From Paenibacillus psychroresistens (GTDB taxonomy: Bacteria > Bacillota > Bacilli > Paenibacillales > NBRC-103111): DNA of 64,000 nt. Location of the stretch: NCBI RefSeq assembly GCF_009728935.1, contig NZ_CP034235.1:12501-76500 (forward strand), written 5' to 3'. Shown here one piece after another: positions 38,773 to 50,506 of the stretch (position 1 is the first letter of the stretch; each line of letters starts with the position of its first letter). The position numbers and the translations under genes are program-made. A model generated the notes under the pieces. The model ran no database searches. It saw only the letters and a program-made list of their open reading frames with translations, and was not told where the DNA came from.

Positions 38773-39156
38773 ATGAATGACATAACAGCTCTTCAGAAAA
38801 CCGTGACGCGCATTACCTTTTGCTTCTTATCTATCTGTTTTCTTGGATGGGCATTCCTACCTCAATATGCGGGCTATTTATCCGGTTTAGTTATTGGAAG
38901 CTCCGCAAGCCTGATTAGCTTCAACTTCCTCGCATGGAAAATTCGGAGGCTCACGGATAAGCTCCTTCTCCAAAACAAACGTAGAGTTAATATCGGATTT
39001 TTTACTCGAGCTGCGGTAGCGCTTTTGGCCGTAGTCATTTCCTTAAGGTATGAGCAAGTGGAATTAGTGGCAACTGTAGTAGGTTTGTTTTTCGCGCAAA
39101 CAGCAGCATTTGTAGTAGGTATAATATCTTCACGCAAAAATGGAAATAATGGTTAA
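38773..39156 (+). CDS. atpI: ATP synthase subunit I
   Basis: A 127-aa protein with four predicted TM helices (ITFCFLSICFLGWAFL, LSGLVIGSSASLISFNFL, ARVA-like FFTRAAVALLAVVISL, LVATVVGLFFAQTAAFVVG). It belongs to the AtpI family that assists c-ring assembly. ATG follows GGAGGG inside the end of atpZ. The short 38-nt gap to atpB fits co-transcription. Confidence 0.88.
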   Translation: MNDITALQKTVTRITFCFLSICFLGWAFLPQYAGYLSGLVIGSSASLISFNFLAWKIRRLTDKLLLQNKRRVNIGFFTRAAVALLAVVISLRYEQVELVATVVGLFFAQTAAFVVGIISSRKNGNNG

Positions 39157-39194
39157 AATCATGGTGGTTCTGGAAAGGGGTGAAACAGAAAAAA

Positions 39195-39995
39195 ATGGAT
39201 CATATTGCACCGTATATTAAGATTTTTGGTATTAGCTTCGACTTATCCATTATCCTTATGTTGGTCGTCACTTGTACAGTCGTGTTCGTACTTGCTATGC
39301 TTGGCACACGTAAAGCATCTGTTACTAATCCAAGCAAAATGCAGAATTTTGTAGAATGGATTGTAGAATTCGTCGAAAACATTATTGGTAGCTCAATGGA
39401 GAAAAAAGTAGGAAGACCTTTCCTTATGCTAGGGATTACCTTGCTTATGTTTATCTTTGTAGGAAATATGTTAGGGCTGCCGTTTGCAGTCGTTACAGAC
39501 CATGAACACCCAGCGAAGATTTTTGGACAAGAATTTGTCTCACAGTTAACACTGGATGAGGGGCATGCTGAAGCGGTGAAAAAAGGCGAGGAGTACCATG
39601 GTGCATCCGTGCTTTGGTGGAAATCACCAACAGCCAATTCATCCGTCACAATGGGATTAGCTGCAATCGTTATTCTTTTAAGTCATTTCTTGGGGATTTT
39701 TAGGAATCCGCGGAGTTACTTTAAGCATTATGTTGAACCGAATGTCGCGTTCTTACCTATTCATTTAATTGAACAAGGGTCGAAATTACTTACACTTGGT
39801 CTTCGTTTATTCGGGAATATTTTTGCCGGAGAAGTCATGATTGCCGTAATTTTGGGCTTAGGGGTTTGGGGAATACCGGCATTGATTGTATGGCAAGGCT
39901 TCAGTATTTTCGTAGGCTCAATTCAAGCTTATATCTTTGTAATGCTGACGATGGTTTATATTTCACAGGTTATGCCGCACGACGAGAAACATTAA
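39195..39995 (+). CDS. atpB: ATP synthase Fo subunit a
   Basis: The 266-aa proton-channel subunit. The essential Arg is in GLRLFGNIFAGE (HLIEQGSKLLTLGLRLFGN), and the C-terminal FVMLTMVYISQ helix is present. I prefer the ATG at 39195 behind AAGGGGTGA (spacing is long, about 13 nt); a GTG at 39180 overlaps that site. A loop of about 40 hydrophilic residues (KIFGQEFVSQLTLDEGHAEA) separates the first helices. Confidence 0.96.
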   Translation: MDHIAPYIKIFGISFDLSIILMLVVTCTVVFVLAMLGTRKASVTNPSKMQNFVEWIVEFVENIIGSSMEKKVGRPFLMLGITLLMFIFVGNMLGLPFAVVTDHEHPAKIFGQEFVSQLTLDEGHAEAVKKGEEYHGASVLWWKSPTANSSVTMGLAAIVILLSHFLGIFRNPRSYFKHYVEPNVAFLPIHLIEQGSKLLTLGLRLFGNIFAGEVMIAVILGLGVWGIPALIVWQGFSIFVGSIQAYIFVMLTMVYISQVMPHDEKH

Positions 39996-40087
39996 TCTAA
40001 GCCCTGATAGGATTGCAGCCAATGGCCAGTATGAATTTCAGGAAAAGATAGTATTAAAATTAACCAACTATTCTGAGGAGGATATAA

Positions 40088-40315
<228 letters not shown>

Positions 40316-40330
40316 GAAATTTATAGTTTG

Positions 40331-40356
40331 GGCGCGGTAGCAAATGCTTCCACGCC
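40331..40356 (+). other. hairpin between atpE and atpF
   Basis: GGCGCGG and CCACGCC (one mismatch) enclose a second stem AGCA-AA-TGCT. No T run follows, so it is not a terminator. It may stabilise the atpE message 3' end, since subunit c is needed in the highest copy number. Confidence 0.5.
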
Positions 40357-40405
40357 TTCGCTTTGTTCGCAAAATTGTTATTTTTTCAGAAGGGAGTGAC
40401 CTATT

Positions 40406-40897
40406 TTGATTAAGTTGTTTGAACCTTCATCATTTTTTGTAGCCATTGCTGCGTTTCTAATTTTATTTTGGCTATTAAAAAAATATGCGTTTGGACCTTT
40501 GTTCGGCATTATGGAAGAACGTAGAATTTTAGTGCAAAGTCAATTGAGCAATGCGGAAAGTAACCGTCTGCAATCGGAAAAGCTGCTTACTGAACAGAAA
40601 GAAGCGATTATCGAGGCGAAGAAATCAGCGTATGATATTCTAGAGCAAGCAAGACAAGCAAGTGGTCGCCAAGCAGAGGAATTGATTCATTCTGCAAAAG
40701 CGGAAACGGTTCGTCTTAAAGAAGAAGCTTTGAAGGATATCGAGAATGAAAAAGACAAAGCTGTTGCTGCATTACGCAGTCAAGTTAGCGCATTGTCCGT
40801 CATGATCGCTTCCAAAATTATTGAAAAGCAAGTGGACGCAAAGTCACAAGAGCAATTGGTTGAGCAGTACCTCAAAGAGGTAGGAGGCAAGCAATGA
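40406..40897 (+). CDS. atpF: ATP synthase Fo subunit b
   Basis: A 163-aa peripheral-stalk protein: one N-terminal TM helix (FFVAIAAFLILFWLLKKYAFG) followed by a long charged helix (residues about 35-155) that dimerises and binds delta. The TTG start follows AAGGGAGTGACC. Its end overlaps the atpH start by 4 nt (ATGA), indicating translational coupling. Confidence 0.96.
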   Translation: MIKLFEPSSFFVAIAAFLILFWLLKKYAFGPLFGIMEERRILVQSQLSNAESNRLQSEKLLTEQKEAIIEAKKSAYDILEQARQASGRQAEELIHSAKAETVRLKEEALKDIENEKDKAVAALRSQVSALSVMIASKIIEKQVDAKSQEQLVEQYLKEVGGKQ

Positions 40898-41430
40898 GCA
40901 CTGATACGATCGTAGCAAAGCGGTATGCTAAAGCACTTTTTGAACTGGCTAAGGAAAAGAATGAGGTTGCGCAAGCAGAGGCTGATTTACAAGCCATTGT
41001 CTCCTCGATTTATGACAACGCCGATTTACAGAAGTTTCTAAGTCATCCGAATATTGATTCATCGAAAAAAACAGCCTTTTTGGATACTTTGTTTCAAGGC
41101 AAAGTCTCAGACGCTGTTCTAAATACGGTAAGCTTGCTCGTCGATAGAAGACGTGAAGGCATTTTGCAAGAGGTTTTAACAGATTACATTAAAATCGCTA
41201 ATGAAGCTTTGGGGCAAGCAAAAGCCATTGTTTCCACACCGATTGAGTTAACTGAAGTAGAATCACAGCACATTGCTGCAAGCTTCAGTCAGCTAACTGG
41301 TAAGAAAATTCAAGTGCAACAAGTGATAAATCCAAGTCTACTTGGAGGCATTCAAGTCCGCATAGGGGACCGTTTATATGACGGCAGCTTATCTGGCAAG
41401 CTACAAAGATTACAAGCATCGTTCAAGTAA
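40894..41430 (+). CDS. atpH: ATP synthase F1 subunit delta
   Basis: A 178-aa subunit joining the b dimer to the alpha/beta head. AKRYAKALFELAKE at the start and the C-terminal GGIQVRIGDRLYDGSLSGKL are family signatures. ATG overlaps the atpF stop (ATGA), with AGGAGGC upstream. Full length. Confidence 0.96.
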   Translation: MSTDTIVAKRYAKALFELAKEKNEVAQAEADLQAIVSSIYDNADLQKFLSHPNIDSSKKTAFLDTLFQGKVSDAVLNTVSLLVDRRREGILQEVLTDYIKIANEALGQAKAIVSTPIELTEVESQHIAASFSQLTGKKIQVQQVINPSLLGGIQVRIGDRLYDGSLSGKLQRLQASFK

Positions 41431-41463
41431 CGAAAGCACTACTTAAGATAGGGGTGAGGTTAG

Positions 41464-42978
<1,515 letters not shown>

Positions 42979-43045
42979 TCGCCATAAGGCAGCTGCCTTG
43001 ATGGTACATTCGCCCGAAGGTCTAATCTAGTGAGGTGAAACATGT

Positions 43046-43909
43046 ATGGCTAAAGGAATGCGCGATATAAAACGCCAAATTAAGAGCGTTCAGAATACGA
43101 AGCAAATTACTAAAGCGATGGAAATGATTGCAGCATCGAATCTGAGAAAAGCTCAGGCTAGTGCTGAGGCAGCCCGTCCTTATGCGGAGAAGATCCGCGA
43201 GGTAGTTGCTAGTATTGCAGCTGGCAGCAAAGGCGTCAAGCATCCTATGCTCGTCACTCGTGAAGTCAAGAAAACGGGTTATCTCGTTATTACTTCAGAT
43301 CGTGGACTTGCAGGCGGATTTAATGCCAACCTTTTGCGTAAGGTGATGAATACAATACGCGCCAATCACAAGTCAAGCAGTGAGTATGCGGTCTTTGTTA
43401 TTGGACGTAAAGGTAGAGATTATTTTAAAAAGCGGAATATTGAGATCATTGATGAAGTTACGGGTCTAGTGGATAATGTTAAGTTTTCGGATATCAAATC
43501 GATTGCAGCATCAGCCGTTCGTAATTTTGAAATAGGTTCATATGACGAGTTATATCTAGTTTATAATCAATTCGTTAATGCACTTTCCCAAGTGCCTGTA
43601 GAGAAGAAATTGCTGCCGTTAGCCCAAGAAACGACTTCAACCTCAGCTGTAACTAGCTATGAGTATGAGCCGTCACCTGAAGGAGTCCTTGAGGTGCTTT
43701 TGCCAAAATATGCAGAAACCATCATTTACAGCGCAGTATTGGAAAGTAAAGCAAGTGAATTCGGAGCAAGAATGACAGCTATGGGCAGTGCAACGAAGAA
43801 TGCAACGAAGATGATTTCCTCGTTGACCTTGATTTACAACCGTGCACGTCAAGCCGCAATTACCCAGGAAATATCGGAAATTGTTGCAGGCGCTAACTCA
43901 CAAGCTTAA
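43046..43909 (+). CDS. atpG: ATP synthase F1 subunit gamma
   Basis: The 287-aa central rotor shaft. The N-terminal helix MRDIKRQIKSVQNTKQITKAMEM and C-terminal helix SLTYNRARQA-like SLTLIYNRARQAAITQEI form the coiled-coil axle. ATG follows GAGGTGAAAC. The downstream intergenic region holds a 6-bp hairpin (GCCGAG / CTCGGC) and a family 1 unit before atpD. Confidence 0.98.
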   Translation: MAKGMRDIKRQIKSVQNTKQITKAMEMIAASNLRKAQASAEAARPYAEKIREVVASIAAGSKGVKHPMLVTREVKKTGYLVITSDRGLAGGFNANLLRKVMNTIRANHKSSSEYAVFVIGRKGRDYFKKRNIEIIDEVTGLVDNVKFSDIKSIAASAVRNFEIGSYDELYLVYNQFVNALSQVPVEKKLLPLAQETTSTSAVTSYEYEPSPEGVLEVLLPKYAETIIYSAVLESKASEFGARMTAMGSATKNATKMISSLTLIYNRARQAAITQEISEIVAGANSQA

Positions 43910-43950
43910 TTCAGTTGATGTTATAAATTTGCCGAGCTAAACTCGGCTAA

Positions 43951-43985
43951 TGCTTACGAAGAAAGTTTTGCAAAAGCAAAACTCT
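43951..43985 (+). repeat. leader hairpin repeat, family 1, atpD unit
   Basis: A TGCTTACGAAG prefix, an 8-bp hairpin AGTTTTGC-AAAA-GCAAAACT and TCTGA, ending directly at the GAGGAGG ribosome site of atpD. A separate 6-bp hairpin precedes it at 43931-43947. Confidence 0.8.
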
Positions 43986-43987
43986 GA

Positions 43988-45406
<1,419 letters not shown>

Positions 45407-45412
45407 TCTATA

Positions 45413-45446
45413 GGCTTACGAAGTGGAATTTTCTAACGAAAATTCA
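45413..45446 (+). repeat. leader hairpin repeat, family 1, atpC unit 1
   Basis: A GGCTTACGAAG prefix and hairpin GAATTTTC-TAAC-GAAAATTC, 7 nt after the atpD stop. First of three tandem units. Confidence 0.75.
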
Positions 45447-45451
45447 GATTA

Positions 45452-45485
45452 TGCTTGCGAAGAGGAATTTTCTAATGAAAATTCT
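45452..45485 (+). repeat. leader hairpin repeat, family 1, atpC unit 2
   Basis: A TGCTTGCGAAG prefix and hairpin GAATTTTC-TAAT-GAAAATTC, then T. Prefix and loop each carry one change relative to unit 1, while the stem is kept. Confidence 0.75.
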
Positions 45486-45492
45486 AAGTATC

Positions 45493-45524
45493 TGCTTACG
45501 AAGTGAGTTTTCTTACGAAAACTC
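45493..45524 (+). repeat. leader hairpin repeat, family 1, atpC unit 3
   Basis: A TGCTTACGAAG prefix and hairpin GAGTTTTC-TTAC-GAAAACTC, ending in T directly before the GGGAGG ribosome site of atpC. The stem sequence differs from units 1 and 2 but pairing is preserved. Confidence 0.8.
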
Positions 45525-45539
45525 TTGGGAGGTGTCAAT

Positions 45540-45944
45540 GTGAGCACTTTTTTATTAGAAATAGTAACTCCTGAGCGGAAGGTTTATGCGGAACAGGTGA
45601 ATATGATCGTAGTTAAAGGTGTCGCGGGGGATTTAGGTATTCTACCTCATCATATCCCTATGGTTACCCCTTTAAAGATTGCACCTGTTCACATTAAGCA
45701 AGGAAGCACAGATTTGTACATCGCAGTTAGCGGTGGTTTTATGGAAGTTGGTAAGGACAAAGTAATCATTTTGGCTGAGAGCGCTGAGCTTCCAGGCGAT
45801 ATCGATGTTGAACGTGCTAAAGTTGCAAAAACACGTGCTGAGAGTCGTTTGAACGATAAAGCGACGCATATCGATTTCCATCGTGCAGAATTGGCGATGC
45901 AAAAAGCTTTAATGCGTATCAATGTCAGCGAAAAGCGTTTCTAA
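45540..45944 (+). CDS. atpC: ATP synthase F1 subunit epsilon
   Basis: A 134-aa subunit that couples rotor and can inhibit ATPase activity. The N-terminal beta sandwich (TFLLEIVTPERKVYAEQVN, then GDLGILPHHIPMVTPL) and C-terminal helices are present. The GTG start follows GGGAGGTGTC; the in-frame TTG at 45525 includes that site. It is the last gene of the operon and ends 20 nt before a perfect 22-bp hairpin. Confidence 0.96.
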   Translation: MSTFLLEIVTPERKVYAEQVNMIVVKGVAGDLGILPHHIPMVTPLKIAPVHIKQGSTDLYIAVSGGFMEVGKDKVIILAESAELPGDIDVERAKVAKTRAESRLNDKATHIDFHRAELAMQKALMRINVSEKRF

Positions 45945-45964
45945 AGCTAAGCCTTTTAAAGACT

Positions 45965-46018
45965 GAGGGACTATCCCATATAGCAGCTTAACTGCTATAT
46001 GGGATAGTCCCTCCTTTT
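45965..46018 (+). terminator. perfect 22-bp hairpin ending the atp operon
   Basis: The arms 45965-45986 and 45992-46013 are exactly complementary over 22 bp, with loop CTTAA. CTTTTATT follows, so it can act as the operon terminator, although the T run is short. The stem is much longer than a normal terminator. Confidence 0.8.
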
Positions 46019-46190
46019 ATTATCGAATTATAATCACTGATTATAGGATACAATAAAGTAAATTACTCCATTAAATTAAAAGTCTGACTGAAACTCATAT
46101 CTCAGTGATCGTTGTGTTATGGCATAGTCAGATACCAATACTACAATATACACAAATGTATACAAAAATAGTTTTTAATAATTAAATCAT

Positions 46191-46219
46191 TAGACACCCT
46201 CATAAGCATTTGATATAAT
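46191..46219 (+). promoter_or_regulatory. sigma-A promoter of the nuo operon
   Basis: TAGACA (5/6), a 17-bp spacer and a perfect TATAAT, 42 nt before nuoA. The preceding 46020-46190 is AT-rich with nothing else recognised. Confidence 0.7.
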
Positions 46220-46261
46220 TGTTACGGTGTTTATCCTTATAGCTACGAAGGGATTGAGCGA

Positions 46262-46627
46262 ATGTTTACCAATAATTATGTGATCGTGGCGATTTTCATT
46301 GGGCTGGGTCTTATATTGCCAGCAGCTGCTTTAACCATCGGCAAGTTCTTACGACCCAACAAGCCTCAAGTCGAGAAATATACGACTTATGAAAGTGGAA
46401 ATGAGCCCGTAGGTGAAGGACAAGTCCGTTTCAACATTCGTTATTATTTATTTGCGCTAATGTTTGTTATTTTTGATGTTGAGACTGTATTTTTATACCC
46501 GTGGGCTGTGGCTTATCGGAGATTAGGCACATTTGCGCTAGTTGAGATGTGCGTGTTTGTCGCGCTCTTAGCTGTTGGGCTTATCTATGCCTGGAAGAAG
46601 AAGGTGCTGCAATGGACTTCAATTTAG
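46262..46627 (+). CDS. nuoA: NADH-quinone oxidoreductase subunit A
   Basis: A 121-aa membrane subunit with three TM helices and the conserved loop [20 protein letters not shown], then [13 protein letters not shown]. Part of the membrane/Q-module interface of complex I. First of eleven nuo genes. nuoB begins 16 nt inside its 3' end. Confidence 0.96.
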   Translation: MFTNNYVIVAIFIGLGLILPAAALTIGKFLRPNKPQVEKYTTYESGNEPVGEGQVRFNIRYYLFALMFVIFDVETVFLYPWAVAYRRLGTFALVEMCVFVALLAVGLIYAWKKKVLQWTSI

Positions 46628-47130
46628 CTAGTATTTCACCCTCAGAAAAAGAGGAACTGGATCGCAATGTATTCATGTCAACGTTGGAACAGCTTAAAGC
46701 GTGGGCACGGAGCAATTCATTATGGCCGCTAACCTTTGGTTTAGCTTGCTGTGCTATTGAAATGATGGGTACGGGAGCATCGCATTATGATTTAGATCGA
46801 TTTGGTGTTATTTTTCGGACATCACCTAGACAGTCGGACGTAATGATTGTTGCAGGAACGGTAACTAAGAAAATGGCTCCTTTACTTAGAAGATTGTATG
46901 ATCAAATGCCAGAGCCGAAATGGGTTATTGCGATGGGGTCATGTGCAACAGCAGGTGGACCTTATGTGAAATCTTATGCGGTTGTAAAAGGTGTCGATCA
47001 AGTAGTTCCTGTGGATGTCTATATCCCAGGCTGTCCGCCGAATCCAGCTGCGTTGATCTATGGAATTAATAAACTTCAAGAGAAGATTAAATATGAAGCG
47101 AAGACAGGGAAGCAGGTGACGAATCGATGA
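46612..47130 (+). CDS. nuoB: NADH-quinone oxidoreductase subunit B
   Basis: The 172-aa subunit that holds the N2 [4Fe-4S] cluster next to the quinone site. Ligands are visible in [11 protein letters not shown] (tandem Cys), [10 protein letters not shown] and PGCPPNP. The ATG at 46612 gives the usual length; a longer frame to 46549 runs through nuoA. It overlaps nuoA by 16 nt and nuoC by 4 nt. Confidence 0.96.
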   Translation: MDFNLASISPSEKEELDRNVFMSTLEQLKAWARSNSLWPLTFGLACCAIEMMGTGASHYDLDRFGVIFRTSPRQSDVMIVAGTVTKKMAPLLRRLYDQMPEPKWVIAMGSCATAGGPYVKSYAVVKGVDQVVPVDVYIPGCPPNPAALIYGINKLQEKIKYEAKTGKQVTNR

Positions 47131-47915
47131 GCGAAGACAATAAACCTGTCGACGATCAAGCCGTTATCGAGGGAGCTGTTCCCGCAGCTGCAGAGGAAAC
47201 GAAGCCAACAAGCACGTCAGCTCCTGAAGCAGTAGCAACAGAAACAGTATCGGCAGAAGCGCCATCTGATTCTCCTGCACCCGTGCTTCAAAAACAAACA
47301 CCTGAGGAAAAAGCAGCAAAAGTAAAGGCAGCAGCTGAAGCAAGGGAATTAAGAGCACTTGCCAAAGCAGCAGAAGCAGCGAAAGCGGAAGCACCAGCAG
47401 GCGTTGAAGGCGAAGCACCGGTGGTCAAACCACCTTCTGTGAATCAACCTTTATTGGACCGAGTTGTCCAAATATTGAACGAAAATGTAAGCCCAGATGT
47501 AGTAGTAGAAGCTTACATAAATGAAAAAGACAGTGACCTTCCAACAGTAGTCTTGCAAGCAGAACACTGGTTGGCTTGTGCAATTACCTTGAAAAACCAT
47601 GCTGAGTTAAAGCTCGATTATTTGCGCAATTTATCTGGAACAGATCAAGAGACGCATTTAGAGTCAGTGTATCACTTGATATCGCTTTCAACGAAACGCG
47701 ACTATTGTGTAAAGATAAAAACCGATCGCGAGCAGCCATCCATTCCTTCTGTAACGGGAGTATGGTCAACAGCGAATTGGAATGAGCGAGAAATTTTTGA
47801 TTTATTGGGCATAGATTTTACGGGACATCCGAATATGACTCGTATTATGCTGCCGGACGATTGGGTCGGATATCCACTGCGTAAAGATTATGAACCACTT
47901 GATCCGGAGGTGTAA
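47127..47915 (+). CDS. nuoC: NADH-quinone oxidoreductase subunit C with Ala/Glu-rich N-terminal extension
   Basis: 262 aa. Residues about 105-262 are the 30-kDa subunit domain (VFHLISLS-like [17 protein letters not shown], then [18 protein letters not shown] and PLRKDYEP). The first 105 residues are low complexity, rich in Ala, Glu, Pro and Lys (for example [15 protein letters not shown]), predicted disordered or helical, and not part of the conserved fold. ATG overlaps the nuoB stop. The extension has no known role. Confidence 0.93.
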   Translation: MSEDNKPVDDQAVIEGAVPAAAEETKPTSTSAPEAVATETVSAEAPSDSPAPVLQKQTPEEKAAKVKAAAEARELRALAKAAEAAKAEAPAGVEGEAPVVKPPSVNQPLLDRVVQILNENVSPDVVVEAYINEKDSDLPTVVLQAEHWLACAITLKNHAELKLDYLRNLSGTDQETHLESVYHLISLSTKRDYCVKIKTDREQPSIPSVTGVWSTANWNEREIFDLLGIDFTGHPNMTRIMLPDDWVGYPLRKDYEPLDPEV

Positions 47916-47921
47916 GTCGAA

Positions 47922-49022
47922 GTGATACGGACAGAAGAATTGCTGCTTAACGTTGGACCTCAGCATCCCAGTACTCATGGAGTATTCCGAATTATTGTGA
48001 AGATTGACGGGGAAGTGATTAAAGAGGCTATCCCGGTTATGGGTTATTTGCATCGTGGTACCGAAAAGCTTGCCGAAGATTTAACGTATACTCAAATTAT
48101 TCCTTACACAGATCGATTAGACTATGTATCAGCTATGACGAATAACTATGTATTAGTACATACCGTCGAGAAGCTGATGCAGCTTGAAATCCCAGAGCGT
48201 GCAGAATTTCTTCGACTGATTGTGATGGAGCTTCAACGTGTAGCAAGCCACATGGTATGGTGGGGCACGTATCTCTTGGATATTGGCGCGATGAGCCCAT
48301 TCTTATTCGCATTCCGTGATCGTGAAATTATTATTGATCTATTCAATGAATTATGTGGAGCACGGTTAACGTACAATTATATGCGAGTTGGCGGCGTTAA
48401 ATGGGATGCTCCAGAAGGCTGGATCGACAAAGTTAGAAAGTTTATTCCTTATATGAAGGATAAGCTGGATGAATATAACGCGCTTGTTAGCGGTAATGAA
48501 ATTTTTCTTGCCCGAATTAAGGGTATTGGTAAATATGATGCACAAACGGCTATTGATTATGGACTAAGCGGTGCAAATTTACGCTGTACAGGTGTGAATT
48601 GGGATTTACGTAAAGACCAGCCCTACAGTATCTATAATCGATTCGATTTTGATGTGCCAGTACGTGATGGCGGCGATTGTCATGATCGTTATTTAATCCG
48701 GCTTGAAGAAATTCGCCAATCTTTACGCATACTAGAACAAGCAGTTGAGCAGTTTCCAGCTGATGGCGATATTATGGGTAAAGTTCCAAGGGTATTACGT
48801 GCTCCGGAGGGTGAAGTTTACGGTCGTATTGAATCTCCTCGTGGTGAAATTGGCGTATACCTTGTTTCCAAAGGTAAAGATAAGCCGTTTCGTTTAAAAT
48901 TCAGACGCCCCTCCTTTGTTAATTTGCAAATTTTACCGAAGCTGCTAGAAGGCGAAACCATGACTAATATGATTACCATCCTAGGTGGAATTGATATTGT
49001 CGTAGGGGAGGTTGACGGATAG
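47922..49022 (+). CDS. nuoD: NADH-quinone oxidoreductase subunit D
   Basis: The 366-aa 49-kDa-type subunit that forms the quinone-binding cavity with NuoB. LNVGPQHPSTHGVFR at the start, GYLHRGTEKLAE (Tyr and His of the Q site region) and the C-terminal LGGIDIVVGEVDG match the family. The GTG start follows GGAGGTGTAAG. It is separate from nuoC, unlike the E. coli nuoCD fusion. Confidence 0.97.
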   Translation: MIRTEELLLNVGPQHPSTHGVFRIIVKIDGEVIKEAIPVMGYLHRGTEKLAEDLTYTQIIPYTDRLDYVSAMTNNYVLVHTVEKLMQLEIPERAEFLRLIVMELQRVASHMVWWGTYLLDIGAMSPFLFAFRDREIIIDLFNELCGARLTYNYMRVGGVKWDAPEGWIDKVRKFIPYMKDKLDEYNALVSGNEIFLARIKGIGKYDAQTAIDYGLSGANLRCTGVNWDLRKDQPYSIYNRFDFDVPVRDGGDCHDRYLIRLEEIRQSLRILEQAVEQFPADGDIMGKVPRVLRAPEGEVYGRIESPRGEIGVYLVSKGKDKPFRLKFRRPSFVNLQILPKLLEGETMTNMITILGGIDIVVGEVDG

Positions 49023-50033
49023 ATGGGTACATTGCTTCAACAGGAGTTATCATGGCTTAACTTTACGATCTTCTCGGTCTGGGGCATCATTATGCTGCTT
49101 TTGGTTCTGGGTTTCGTAACCTACGCCATTTATTTTGAACGGAAAGTTATTGCATCCATGCAGATGCGGGTAGGTCCAAACCGCGTAGGTCCTATGGGCT
49201 TATTGCAAAGTGTTGCGGATGTTACCAAACTGTTACTTAAGGAAGATACCATTCCAGCGGCTGCCGAACGTGACTTATTCATTATGGCACCGATTATTAC
49301 TTTTGTACCTTCGTTTGTAGTACTGGCCGTTATGCCTTTCACAGATAAGCTGTATTTCGCTGATTTGAATATCGGTGTGCTTTATTATGTTGCGCTATCA
49401 GGGATTTCGACGATTGGTATTGTTCTAGGTGGCTGGGCATCTAATAACAAATATGCTCTGCTAGGCGGAATGCGTTCAGCCGCACAAATGATCAGTTATG
49501 AGGTACCGTTGGTTATCTCTATATTGGGAACTGTCATGATGACGGAAAGCATGAACCTGCGTCGCATTGTCGCCCTGCAGGATGGCGGCTTCTGGCATTG
49601 GAACTTCCTCCCTCAAATCATTGGTTTTGTCGTTTTTGTAATAGCAGCTATCTCTGAATTAAATCGAACGCCTTTTGACTTGCCAGAAGCAGAGTCGGAA
49701 TTAGTTGCTGGTTATCATGTGGAGTATAGCGGTTTCCGTTTTGCCTTCTTCATGCTAGCTGAGTATGTATATGTATTCGCAATTGCTACTTTGACTACGG
49801 TGTTGTTCTTAGGTGGCTGGCATCCGCCGTTTAATTTCTTAGAGTTTATACCAGGCATCATTTGGTTCCTATTGAAGTTCTCTTTCGTGGTATTCTTCTT
49901 GTTCTGGTTAAGAGCGACAATGCCGCGTTTAAGAATCGATCAGCTGATGGGCTTAGGCTGGAAAGTATTATTGCCGTTATCTTTAATCAACATTTTCGTA
50001 ACCGTCTTGTATATTAAATTTTTTATGGGATGA
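49023..50033 (+). CDS. nuoH: NADH-quinone oxidoreductase subunit H
   Basis: A 336-aa subunit with about eight TM helices that connects the quinone cavity to the proton channels. Signatures are ERKVIASMQMRVGPNRVGP and ELNRTPFDLPEAESELVAGY (conserved acidic loop), then FFLLEY-like FFMLAEYVYVF. It starts immediately at the nuoD stop. Confidence 0.97.
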   Translation: MGTLLQQELSWLNFTIFSVWGIIMLLLVLGFVTYAIYFERKVIASMQMRVGPNRVGPMGLLQSVADVTKLLLKEDTIPAAAERDLFIMAPIITFVPSFVVLAVMPFTDKLYFADLNIGVLYYVALSGISTIGIVLGGWASNNKYALLGGMRSAAQMISYEVPLVISILGTVMMTESMNLRRIVALQDGGFWHWNFLPQIIGFVVFVIAAISELNRTPFDLPEAESELVAGYHVEYSGFRFAFFMLAEYVYVFAIATLTTVLFLGGWHPPFNFLEFIPGIIWFLLKFSFVVFFLFWLRATMPRLRIDQLMGLGWKVLLPLSLINIFVTVLYIKFFMG

Positions 50034-50047
50034 AGGGGTGAAAACGA

Positions 50048-50506
50048 ATGAAGGGTTTAATCAAAGGCATGGGCGTTACGCTGAAAAATATGGGGCGCAA
50101 GAACATTACCTACGGATATCCTGAGGTCCCTTTAGTTATGCCGGATCGCTTTCGAGGGATCCAATATTTTGACCCGGAAAAATGTATTGTATGTAATTTA
50201 TGTGCGAAGGTATGTCCAACGGATTGCATAACATTAACCGGAAAAGCTAACCCAGATCCAGATAAAAAAGGTAAAGTAATCGATACCTATGATATCAATT
50301 TTGAAATCTGTATTCTTTGTGATTTGTGCACAGAGGTTTGTCCTACAGAAGCCATTGTTATGACTAATAACTTTGAGCTGGCCTCCTTTAGTAGAGACGA
50401 CCTATTCAAAGATAAAGCTTGGCTAAGCAGTAATACCAACTTCATCCGCCAAGAGAATAACTCCGCGATGCCTAAAGGAGGTCCGAAAAAAGATGCTGCT
50501 GTCTAA
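50048..50506 (+). CDS. nuoI: NADH-quinone oxidoreductase subunit I
   Basis: A 152-aa ferredoxin-like subunit with two [4Fe-4S] sites, CIVCNLCAKVCP and CILCDLCTEVCP (clusters N6a and N6b). Because nuoEFG are absent, this subunit is the likely entry point for electrons from an external donor. ATG follows GAAGGGGTGAAAACGA. Its last 14 nt overlap nuoJ. Confidence 0.96.
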   Translation: MKGLIKGMGVTLKNMGRKNITYGYPEVPLVMPDRFRGIQYFDPEKCIVCNLCAKVCPTDCITLTGKANPDPDKKGKVIDTYDINFEICILCDLCTEVCPTEAIVMTNNFELASFSRDDLFKDKAWLSSNTNFIRQENNSAMPKGGPKKDAAV

